From Bacteroidales bacterium UBA4284 (GTDB lineage Bacteria; Bacteroidota; Bacteroidia; Bacteroidales; UBA932), in assembly GCA_002395925.1 (NCBI GenBank), contig DGVM01000054.1:1-5790 (forward strand): 5,790 nt of DNA. The letters run 5' to 3'. Below are positions 1 through 5,790 of the stretch, piece by piece (the stretch's first letter is position 1; every line of letters begins with the position of its first letter). The notes beneath the pieces are model-generated. The model made no database searches. It worked only from the letters and a program-made list of their open reading frames with translations, and was not told the origin of the DNA. The position numbers and the translations under genes were made by a program.

Positions 1-7
1 TTTTGAG

Positions 8-81
8 CGGTGCGGAAGGGACTCGAACCCTCGACCTCCGGCGTGACAGGCCGGCATTCTAACCAGCTGAACTACCGCACC
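8..81 (-). tRNA. tRNA-Asp (anticodon GUC)
   Basis: Read on the minus strand, this 74-base stretch folds as a complete tRNA. The acceptor arm GGTGCGG pairs with CCGCACC, the D arm is TTCAGCTGGTTAGAA, the anticodon stem CCGGC/GCCGG encloses loop CTGTCAC, and the T arm carries the canonical GGTTCGAGTCC. The anticodon GTC (plus-strand positions 45-47) reads aspartate codons. The discriminator base is G, as expected for tRNA-Asp. The bases after it are CTC, so the 3' CCA is not encoded and must be added after transcription; an enzyme that does this is encoded downstream in the same window. A matching promoter lies about 30 bases upstream. The window edge hides what follows the gene on its 3' side. 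Confidence 0.97.
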
Positions 82-111
82 AAGTGCGCTGGTCTGCGTT
101 AAACGCGGATG

Positions 112-141
112 CAAATATAGACACTTTTTTTGTATTTACAA
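112..141 (-). promoter_or_regulatory. Bacteroidota-type promoter for tRNA-Asp
   Basis: On the minus strand a perfect TATATTTG box (112-119) matches the Bacteroidota -7 consensus TAnnTTTG. A TTG at 139-141, with 19 bases between, fits the -33 element. Transcription would begin near position 105, leaving a leader of about 25 bases before the mature tRNA. A short inverted repeat, GTATT-TAC-AATAC (132-144), overlaps the -33 element; whether it matters is unknown. The assignment rests on consensus, spacing and position. Confidence 0.75.
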
Positions 142-256
142 TACTTTTTTGAAAAAATTATTATTTGCCGCGGCTCAGCCGGCGAGAACCCGTTGACCGG
201 CCGCAGCATCGTCCTCAAGCTCGTAATCCCGATTTAAGCGATTAAGGCTCCCGGCT

Positions 257-288
257 TCTGAATAATTGCATAAATTTTAGTATTTTTG
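257..288 (+). promoter_or_regulatory. Putative promoter of the uvrA operon
   Basis: TATTTTTG at 281-288 matches the Bacteroidota -7 box TAnnTTTG. A weak -33 candidate, TCTG (257-260), lies 20 bases upstream. Transcription would start near 292-296, almost on top of the uvrA start codon at 295, so the mRNA would be leaderless or nearly so. It is the only good match in the gap facing the operon. No LexA-like operator could be recognised. Confidence 0.55.
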
Positions 289-294
289 TAAGCT

Positions 295-3063
295 ATGTTG
301 ATAAAGGGAGCAAGGGTTAACAACCTCAAAAATATAACGATCGAGATACCTCGCGGCAAACTGGTGGTAATCACCGGGGTATCGGGCAGCGGCAAATCGA
401 GCCTGGCCTTCGACACTCTGTTTGCAGAAGGCCAGCGCCGCTTTGCCGAGAGTCTGAGCGCTTATGCACGGCAGTTTCTCGGCCGCATGAGCAAACCCGA
501 CGTGGACGGCATAGAAGACATTCCTCCTGCAATCGCAATAGAGCAGAAGGTCAATATAAAGAATCCCCGCTCAACTGTCGCCACGACTACGGAAGTATAT
601 GATTACCTGCGCCTTATATTTGCTCGCATAGGCCGTACGTACAGCCCGGTATCGGGTGGGGAAGTGCGCAAGGAATCGGTACAGGACGTGGTGCGCTGGC
701 TGGAGTCCTGCGAACCCGAAGACCGATACGTTCTTGCCGACCTGCGTTGGCGCAGCCGTACCGACCATACGGAGCTTCTGCTCGGACTCAAGGAAGACGG
801 TTACAACCGCCTGTGGGCCGACGGCAAGCCCCGCAAGATCGAAGACGTCCTCAGCAGCGGGGAAGACCCCTCGGACGCCTGGCTGCTGGTTGACCGTTTC
901 CGCGACCTGGAGGACCGCCAGCGACTGCTTTCAAGCCTTTCCGATGCCTTTTCCATGGGCGACGGACTCATGGCAATCGCCACTTCCGAGGGTATCAAGC
1001 GTGCCTTCAGCAGCCGCTTCGAGCGCGACGGTATCAAGTTCATCGAACCCGACGACTTCCTGTTCAGCTTCAACAGCCCTCTGGGAGCGTGCCCGGTTTG
1101 CGGCGGCCTTGGAAAAATCATAGGCATCAGCGAAGACCTCGTCATCCCCGACAAGCTCAAGAGCATCTACGACGGTGCGATAGCCTGCTGGCGTGGCGAG
1201 AAGATGGGCTGGTTCAAGGATCATCTGGTCCGCCTCGCGCCCAAGTACGGCATCGACGCTTTCAAGCCGTGGTGCGAACTGAGCGAGCGCGAAAAGGATA
1301 TAATCTGGAATGCCCGCAACCCTTCACAGGACGAAAACCAGCTGTTCGGCATCAACGAATTCTTCGAGTGGGTCGAGACCCAGCGCTACAAGATACAGTA
1401 CAAGTTCATGCTCAACCGTTTCAGCGGCCGCACGACCTGTCATGCCTGCCACGGCACGCGCCTTCGCAAAGAGGCCTTGTACGTGCGTGTGGGCGGCAAG
1501 ACCATAGCGGAACTGCTGGCAATGACTGTGGAAGAGCTGCTGGTCTTCTTCGAGCACCTTCAGCTTACCCCGGCCGAGCAGGAAATCACCGCAGAACCTC
1601 GTGCCGAGATACTCAACCGCCTGCGCTGCATAGACGATGTGGGTCTTGGCTACCTGACGCTCAACCGCGCCTGCAACACTCTCAGCGGAGGCGAGAGCCA
1701 GCGCATCAACCTGGTAACCGCCATCGGCTCCAGCCTGGTGGGCTCGATGTATATTCTCGACGAACCCAGCATCGGCCTGCATCCCCGCGATACAGAGCGC
1801 CTTATCAATGTGCTCCGGCGCCTCCGCGACCTGGGCAACACCGTCATCGTCGTAGAACACGACGAAGAGATTATCCGCGCCGCCGACCAGCTGATAGACA
1901 TGGGCCCGCTGGCGGGAGAACTTGGCGGAGAGGTCATCTACCAGGGCCCTCCGGAGGGCATCACCCTCGAGCGTCCCGCGCAATCGCTTACCCTTCAGTA
2001 TCTTGACGGCGGAGTTCACCGTTACGTCCGCACCCGTCGCCCCTGGACGTACAGCATAAAGATAGAAGGCGCAAGGGAACACAACCTGCGCGATGTCAGC
2101 GTAAACATACCGCTGGGCGTGCTGACGGTCGTTACGGGGGTTAGCGGTTCCGGCAAGTCGAGCCTCGTGGGCGACATACTCTACCCGGCAATGAAGCGCA
2201 GGCTGGAAGAATCCGGCGACCTCCCAGGCGTCTTCCGCACTTTGGGAGGCAACCTGGACCGCATCCAGCGGGTGGAATACGTGGACCAGAATCCCATTGG
2301 CCGCAGTTCCCGTTCCAACGCTGTCACCTATCTCAAGGCTTACGACCCCATAAGGGAACTCCTTGCCAGCCAGCAATATGCCAAGATAAACGGCTTCGGG
2401 CCCAACTATTTCAGTTTCAACACCGACGGAGGGCGTTGCCCCGAGTGCCAGGGAGAGGGCAGGGTTAAGATAGAGATGCAGTTCATGGCCGATGTGAGCA
2501 TGGTGTGTGACGAGTGCGGCGGCAAACGCTTCAAACCCGACGTGCTCGAGGTCCGCTATCGCGGCATGAACATCGACGACATTCTCGGCATGAGCGTCTC
2601 ACAGGCATCGGAGTTCTTCGCCCTTGGGCCTGAACCCGAGGCCAAGCTTGTGGTGGAACGGCTGCAGCCGCTTCTGGACGTCGGCCTGGGCTACATACGC
2701 CTGGGGCAGAGCAGCAGCACGCTCTCCGGAGGCGAGAGCCAGAGGGTCAAGCTTGCCTGGTTCCTTTCGCAGAGCCGCCAGAACCGCAAGAAAGACCACA
2801 TACTGTTCATTTTCGACGAGCCTACCACCGGCTTGCATTTCTACGATGTCGAGAAGCTCCTCCAGAGTTTCGACGCGCTGCTTCAGGCGGGACATTCGCT
2901 TGTCGTCGTAGAGCACAACCCCGACGTGATACGCAGCGCCGACTGGATAATCGACCTCGGCCCCGATGCCGGCGACCGTGGAGGCCAGGTGGTCTTTGAA
3001 GGTACCCCCGAAGAGCTTGCCGGCGCCGATACGTTTACTGCCAAATACCTCAGGCCCAGATGA
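295..3063 (+). CDS. uvrA: UvrABC system protein A (excinuclease ATPase subunit)
   Basis: UvrA is the damage-sensing ATPase of cytoplasmic nucleotide excision repair; it dimerises, loads UvrB onto lesions and leaves before UvrC cuts. At 922 residues it is near the usual 930-950. Two ABC modules are complete. The first has Walker A GVSGSGKS at residues 28-35, signature LSGGESQR at 463-470, Walker B ILDEP near 487-491 and switch His522. The second has Walker A 615-622, signature 810-817, Walker B IFDEP 839-843 and His874. A UvrB-binding/insertion region fills roughly 118-250. CxxC pairs sit at C266/C269, C382/C385, C715/C718 and C738/C741; the last two form the C-terminal zinc finger. The extra CxxC that enterobacterial and Bacillus UvrA carry just before the first pair is missing, which I recall as common in Bacteroidota. 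An in-frame TAA at 289-291 bars a longer start than ATG 295. No Shine-Dalgarno is visible. The stop overlaps the next start (ATGA). Confidence 0.97.
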   Translation: MLIKGARVNNLKNITIEIPRGKLVVITGVSGSGKSSLAFDTLFAEGQRRFAESLSAYARQFLGRMSKPDVDGIEDIPPAIAIEQKVNIKNPRSTVATTTEVYDYLRLIFARIGRTYSPVSGGEVRKESVQDVVRWLESCEPEDRYVLADLRWRSRTDHTELLLGLKEDGYNRLWADGKPRKIEDVLSSGEDPSDAWLLVDRFRDLEDRQRLLSSLSDAFSMGDGLMAIATSEGIKRAFSSRFERDGIKFIEPDDFLFSFNSPLGACPVCGGLGKIIGISEDLVIPDKLKSIYDGAIACWRGEKMGWFKDHLVRLAPKYGIDAFKPWCELSEREKDIIWNARNPSQDENQLFGINEFFEWVETQRYKIQYKFMLNRFSGRTTCHACHGTRLRKEALYVRVGGKTIAELLAMTVEELLVFFEHLQLTPAEQEITAEPRAEILNRLRCIDDVGLGYLTLNRACNTLSGGESQRINLVTAIGSSLVGSMYILDEPSIGLHPRDTERLINVLRRLRDLGNTVIVVEHDEEIIRAADQLIDMGPLAGELGGEVIYQGPPEGITLERPAQSLTLQYLDGGVHRYVRTRRPWTYSIKIEGAREHNLRDVSVNIPLGVLTVVTGVSGSGKSSLVGDILYPAMKRRLEESGDLPGVFRTLGGNLDRIQRVEYVDQNPIGRSSRSNAVTYLKAYDPIRELLASQQYAKINGFGPNYFSFNTDGGRCPECQGEGRVKIEMQFMADVSMVCDECGGKRFKPDVLEVRYRGMNIDDILGMSVSQASEFFALGPEPEAKLVVERLQPLLDVGLGYIRLGQSSSTLSGGESQRVKLAWFLSQSRQNRKKDHILFIFDEPTTGLHFYDVEKLLQSFDALLQAGHSLVVVEHNPDVIRSADWIIDLGPDAGDRGGQVVFEGTPEELAGADTFTAKYLRPR

Positions 3064-3461
3064 GTACGCTGTTCGATCCCTTGCGCCGCAAGAGCGTTGC
3101 GGATACCCCCGAAGAGAGGGTGCGGCAGTGGTTCATAAGCGAACTTGCCGCAAGCTTCGGCGTGCCCCGTCACCTTATGATGAGCGAGGCAGCCCTCCGT
3201 TTCGGCGCCAAGGATTACCGGGCCGACATACTTATTTACGACCGCAATGGCCGGCCGCTCGCCGTAGTCGAATGCAAGCGCCCCGACGTCCCCCTCACGG
3301 AGGCTGTCGCCAGACAGGCCCTCAGGTACGATGCGGCGCTGAACGTGAACTGGATATTCCTTACCAACGGCGGCTCCACCATGGTCTTCCGGCGCTGTGG
3401 TTCCGCTTTCGAACCCGTCTCCGGCTTACCCGATTATAACACGATGCTATGCCAACACTGA
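3060..3461 (+). CDS. Stand-alone HsdR N-terminal-like protein, predicted PD-(D/E)xK nuclease fold
   Basis: This 133-residue protein resembles the small Bacteroidota family named after the N-terminal domain of type I restriction HsdR (HSDR_N type), which has no established function. A PD-(D/E)xK core is visible: a helix with TPEERVRQ (residues 16-23, Glu19), Asp56 in the strand RADILIY, and Glu71-x-Lys73 in VVECKRP. QALRY (86-90) follows, matching the QxxxY motif of HsdR and AddB-like nucleases. All residues expected for metal-dependent DNA cleavage are thus present, but activity is inferred. No helicase or methyltransferase accompanies it, so it is not a working restriction system. Compared with relatives I recall of about 150 residues, it lacks the N-terminal stretch before the LFDPLRRK block. 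It starts inside the uvrA stop (ATGA), implying translational coupling, and runs into cca. A DNA-repair role is plausible from context only. Confidence 0.85.
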   Translation: MSTLFDPLRRKSVADTPEERVRQWFISELAASFGVPRHLMMSEAALRFGAKDYRADILIYDRNGRPLAVVECKRPDVPLTEAVARQALRYDAALNVNWIFLTNGGSTMVFRRCGSAFEPVSGLPDYNTMLCQH

Positions 3462-4873
3462 TGCCCCAATTCTTGCAGAAACCCATATTCCGTATCGTCA
3501 GCGACCTTTCGGAAGAATTAGGCGTACGCGCCTTTGTGATAGGAGGTTACGTCCGCGACTGCCTGCTTGGGCGCCCAAGCGGCGATATAGATATCGTGGT
3601 GGAGGGCAGCGGCATCGACTTTGCCCGGGCCCTTGGAGAGAAGACGCATCAGAAGGTGTCGTACTTCAAGAATTTCGGTACGGCGATGCTGCATTACAAA
3701 GGCGACGAGGTGGAGTTCGTGGGCGCCCGCAAGGAGTCCTACCGCCGCGAATCCCGCAAGCCGATAGTCGAAAACGGCACGCTGGAAGACGACCAGAAAC
3801 GCCGTGACTTTACCATCAACGCCCTTGCGCTCAGCCTCTGCAAGGAGGACTTCGGCGCTCTGGTGGACCCTTTCGGCGGCGTACGCGACCTGCGCGACGG
3901 CCTTATACGCACGCCGCTCGATCCCGATACCACATATTCCGACGACCCGCTGAGAATGTTGCGCGCCGTGCGCTTCGCCGCAAAACTCAGTACGTCCGAG
4001 CTTACCTTCCATATCGTTCCGGAGTCCATGGAATCCATGCGCCGCATGTCCGGGCGTCTGGGGATACTGTCTGTGGAACGTATCTCGGAAGAACTGGTCA
4101 AGATGCTTGCCAGCCCTCGTCCTTCGCTGGCTTTCCGCCTGCTCGACGAAGGCGGCCTGCTGGAGCATATACTTCCGGAACTGTCTGCACTGAAGGGAGT
4201 TGAAACGGTTGACGGCCGCGGACACAAGGACAACTTCGCCCATACGCTTGCGGTGCTCGACAACGTGTCGGCGGTTTCCGATAGCATCCCTTTGCGCTGG
4301 GCGGCCCTGCTGCACGATATAGGCAAGGCGGCCAGCAAGCGCTACGACCCGGTGCTGGGCTGGACTTTCCATGGTCACGACGTGCTGGGCAGCAAGATGG
4401 TCCCTCCTCTGTTCAACCGGCTCAGGCTGCCTCTGGAAGAAATGAAGTTCGTGCGCAAGATGGTGTGGCTTCACATGCGCCCGATCGCTCTGGCAAGCGA
4501 CGAGGTGACCGACAGTGCGGTGCGCCGTCTACTCTTCGACGCCGGCGACGACATCGAAGACCTGATGATACTCTGCAACGCCGACATCACCTCCAAGAAT
4601 CCCGCAAAGGTTGCGCGGATACGCTCCAACTTCGAGCTGGTCAAGCAGAAACTCGTCGCGGTGGAGGAGAAGGACCGCATACGCAATTTCAAGAACCCCA
4701 TCACCGGAGAGTATGTGATGGAAGTTTACGGCATACCCCCTTGCGACAAGATAGGCAAACTTAAAGAAGTTGTCAAGGAAGCCATACTTGAAGGGCTGAT
4801 AGGCAATAATTTCGAGGAGGCCGATGCATATATGCGGCAACGTGCTCCCGAGTTCGGACTATATGAGAAATAA
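3449..4873 (+). CDS. cca: CCA tRNA nucleotidyltransferase with HD domain
   Basis: The enzyme adds or repairs the 3'-terminal CCA of tRNAs using CTP and ATP. It is a class II nucleotidyltransferase: GGYVRD at residues 32-37, catalytic Asp46 and Asp48 in GDIDIVV, RRDFTINAL at 118-126, DPFGG at 140-144, and the nucleotide-selecting motif DDPLR at 165-169 (Asp166 and Arg169 would pair with the incoming base). ERISEEL follows at 210-216. The C-terminal half is an HD phosphohydrolase domain with His265, His289-Asp290 (LLHDIGK) and His308/His310. The length of 474 is typical for the HD-fused form. Poly(A) polymerases share this head, but motif order and the HD fusion favour CCA addition. ATG 3449 overlaps the previous gene by 13 bases. 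ATG 3461 (residue 5) overlaps the previous stop as TGATG, would give 470 residues, and fits homologues I recall slightly better. Neither start has a Shine-Dalgarno. Confidence 0.92.
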   Translation: MPTLMPQFLQKPIFRIVSDLSEELGVRAFVIGGYVRDCLLGRPSGDIDIVVEGSGIDFARALGEKTHQKVSYFKNFGTAMLHYKGDEVEFVGARKESYRRESRKPIVENGTLEDDQKRRDFTINALALSLCKEDFGALVDPFGGVRDLRDGLIRTPLDPDTTYSDDPLRMLRAVRFAAKLSTSELTFHIVPESMESMRRMSGRLGILSVERISEELVKMLASPRPSLAFRLLDEGGLLEHILPELSALKGVETVDGRGHKDNFAHTLAVLDNVSAVSDSIPLRWAALLHDIGKAASKRYDPVLGWTFHGHDVLGSKMVPPLFNRLRLPLEEMKFVRKMVWLHMRPIALASDEVTDSAVRRLLFDAGDDIEDLMILCNADITSKNPAKVARIRSNFELVKQKLVAVEEKDRIRNFKNPITGEYVMEVYGIPPCDKIGKLKEVVKEAILEGLIGNNFEEADAYMRQRAPEFGLYEK

Positions 4874-5783
4874 GTTCCTTCGCTACATACGTGACGTGCG
4901 CCGCTATTCCCCCCGCACCTGCGAGGTCTATGCCGACGTGCTCCAGTCGTGGGTGGATTTTTGCGAAGGCTCCGAAGAATACGCGCATACGCTCAACGTC
5001 AACGGCATACGTGCCTATCAGGTGCACCTGATGGACGCACGCGGCCTGTCTGCCCGTACGGTCGCACAGCATCTGAGCGTGCTCAGCAGCTTCTGTCGCT
5101 TCCTGATGAAAGAAGGGGTGCTCTCCAGCAACCCCGTACATCTGGTCAAGCGGCCCAAGGTGGAGAAACGGCTTCCGGTGTTCTACAAAGACAAATCCAT
5201 GGAGGCATATTTCGAAAGCACCAAGGGCGATCCCGAATTCGGTACTTATGAGCAAAAGCTCAACAGGCTTATTATCAGCCTGCTGGCCGATTGCGGACTG
5301 CGCCGTTCCGAGCTCATCGGCCTCAATGTAAGCAACGTCGATTTCGAACGTCAGGTCCTCCGTGTGAGAGGAAAAGGCGATAAAATGCGCGAAATTCCGC
5401 TTCTTCCTTCACTTTGTAAGGAAATTTCCTTATATTTGAGTGCAGTCAGTTCTTTGACGTCAGATGCATACGACCCGGCGGCCCCGCTGCTTCGCACCCC
5501 AAAGGGCGCCCGCCTGTATCCTGTTTTCGTGGACAGGGTCGTCAAGAAGGAATTCGCCGCAGTGCCCGGAGTGACGGTACGCCGTTCGCCCCACGTCCTT
5601 CGACACACTCTCGCCACGGAGCTCCTGCAGGACGGTGCCGACCTCAATTCGATAAAGGAATTGCTTGGTCACAGTTCGCTGGCAGCCACCCAGGTCTATA
5701 CGCACAATACCGTCGAACGACTGCAAAAGGTTTATACTAACGCCCATCCAAGGGCAAAAAACGGAGGTAAAAATGGAGATTAA
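4863..5783 (+). CDS. Xer-type tyrosine recombinase
   Basis: This 306-residue protein has the layout of XerC/XerD, which resolve chromosome dimers at dif with FtsK. An N-terminal SAM-like core-binding domain (about residues 1-90, beginning RNKFLRYIRDVRRYS) precedes the catalytic domain. All six active-site residues are present: Arg147 in GLRRSEL, Lys171 in GKGDK, His244 and Arg247 in SPHVLRHT, His270 in LLGHSS and the nucleophile Tyr279 in QVYTH. The tail LQKVYTNAHPRA is characteristic of Xer proteins rather than phage integrases. I cannot say whether it is the XerC or XerD partner. I chose ATG 4863, which overlaps the cca stop by 11 bases and places the conserved domain right at the N-terminus. 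An alternative ATG at 4824 (319 residues) has GAGGAGG three bases upstream but would add 13 residues and overlap cca by 50 bases. Xer genes next to hpf are, as I recall, usual in Bacteroidota. Confidence 0.93.
   Translation: MRNKFLRYIRDVRRYSPRTCEVYADVLQSWVDFCEGSEEYAHTLNVNGIRAYQVHLMDARGLSARTVAQHLSVLSSFCRFLMKEGVLSSNPVHLVKRPKVEKRLPVFYKDKSMEAYFESTKGDPEFGTYEQKLNRLIISLLADCGLRRSELIGLNVSNVDFERQVLRVRGKGDKMREIPLLPSLCKEISLYLSAVSSLTSDAYDPAAPLLRTPKGARLYPVFVDRVVKKEFAAVPGVTVRRSPHVLRHTLATELLQDGADLNSIKELLGHSSLAATQVYTHNTVERLQKVYTNAHPRAKNGGKNGD
5417..5438 (+). promoter_or_regulatory. Palindrome plus TATATTTG box inside the Xer gene, possible internal promoter
   Basis: TAAGGAAATTTCCTTA (5417-5432) is a perfect 16-bp palindrome. 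Its end overlaps TATATTTG (5431-5438), an exact match to the Bacteroidota -7 box TAnnTTTG. The stretch is an AT-rich pocket in an otherwise GC-rich gene and uses codons (TTA, TTG, ATT, TGT, AGT) that neighbouring codons avoid. The -33 element is poor: TTTG at 5413-5416 sits only 14 bases away instead of about 19-21, and TTCA at 5408-5411 is a weak match at the right distance. If active it would give the hpf-like gene its own transcript with a leader of about 330 bases. Confidence 0.3.
5763..5767 (+). promoter_or_regulatory. Strong Shine-Dalgarno for the last gene
   Basis: GGAGG ends five bases before ATG 5773, an ideal spacing. It stands out because the other starts in this operon have none (apart from the unfavoured ATG at 4824), and it lies within the last codons of the Xer gene. 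It supports ATG 5773 as a true start and suggests high, partly independent translation of the downstream gene. Confidence 0.75.
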
Positions 5784-5790
5784 ACTCAAA
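5773..5790 (+). CDS. Start of a further gene, probably ribosome hibernation factor HPF/RaiA (partial)
   Basis: Only the first six codons (MEIKLK) lie in the window; the gene continues past the right edge. It begins within the Xer gene, overlapping its end by 11 bases, behind a strong GGAGG ribosome binding site. The start resembles the N-terminus of Bacteroidota hibernation-promoting factor, which begins with Met-Glu and a beta strand, and I recall that this gene usually follows a Xer recombinase in Bacteroides genomes. HPF binds the small ribosomal subunit and makes inactive 100S dimers in stationary phase. With six residues the identity is mostly inference from gene order; that a gene starts here is better supported. 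Confidence 0.55.

Noticed and set aside
124..150. Short hairpin GTATT-TAC-AATAC flanked by T runs, terminator-like
   Set aside because: The stem is only five AT-rich pairs and no plus-strand gene ends upstream of it; the minus-strand reading lacks the U tract. It fits better as part of the tRNA promoter region.
99..209. 36-residue minus-strand open frame with an upstream GAGG
   Set aside because: It runs through the tRNA-Asp promoter and has a composition shift halfway, so it is unlikely to be a gene.
615..622. TATATTTG box within uvrA
   Set aside because: There is no TTTG-like element 19-21 bases upstream and no gene start nearby; the bases are explained by the Leu-Ile-Phe codons of uvrA.
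1324..2376. 350-codon open frame on the minus strand antisense to uvrA
   Set aside because: It lies entirely within well-conserved uvrA, shows no recognisable family and is the kind of open antisense frame that GC-rich third positions produce.
3060..3461. Fragment of a type I restriction system
   Set aside because: The frame is intact with all core nuclease residues, is coupled to both neighbours and matches a family of naturally small proteins, so it is not a decayed hsdR.
3518..4474. 318-codon open frame on the minus strand antisense to cca
   Set aside because: Same situation: fully inside cca motifs, odd composition rich in His, Arg and Gln, no start signal and no family resemblance.
4863..5783. 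Tyrosine recombinase near a tRNA gene as a sign of an integrated element
   Set aside because: The protein has Xer hallmarks including the AHPRA tail, lies in a housekeeping operon almost 5 kb from the tRNA, and no attachment-site repeat of the tRNA end was seen.

Overview
The window looks like a chromosomal housekeeping segment from a member of the Bacteroidota, probably a fairly GC-rich Bacteroidales (an Alistipes- or Muribaculaceae-like genome would fit, but the genus cannot be fixed from this sequence). Three things point there. Both promoters flanking the only intergenic gap match the Bacteroidota sigma-70 form (TTG/TTTG, about 19-21 bases, TAnnTTTG). Most genes lack a Shine-Dalgarno sequence. 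The UvrA and the small HsdR_N-type protein resemble the Bacteroidota versions of their families.

Layout: a tRNA-Asp gene (anticodon GUC) lies on the minus strand at 8-81 with its promoter at 112-141. A gap of about 210 bases carries divergent promoters and a short GC-rich stretch. A tightly packed plus-strand series then begins at 295: uvrA (excision repair ATPase), a 133-residue protein with a PD-(D/E)xK nuclease core, cca (tRNA nucleotidyltransferase with HD domain), a Xer-type tyrosine recombinase, and the first six codons of a further gene, probably the ribosome hibernation factor hpf/raiA. Every junction overlaps (ATGA for the first, TGATG or 13 bases for the second, 11 bases for the third and fourth), so the series reads as one translationally coupled operon. 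No terminator is visible inside it.

How they fit: UvrA finds bulky DNA lesions, and the small predicted nuclease coupled to it has no assigned job. Cca completes tRNA 3' ends, and the neighbouring tRNA-Asp gene does not encode its own CCA. Xer resolves chromosome dimers, and the last gene probably silences ribosomes in stationary phase. The points most worth a second look are the stand-alone nuclease-fold gene coupled to uvrA, and a 16-bp perfect palindrome abutting a TATATTTG box inside the Xer gene, which could be an operator and promoter for the downstream hpf-like gene. I see no mobile element, CRISPR array or clear defence island. Most of the window is conserved core genome.
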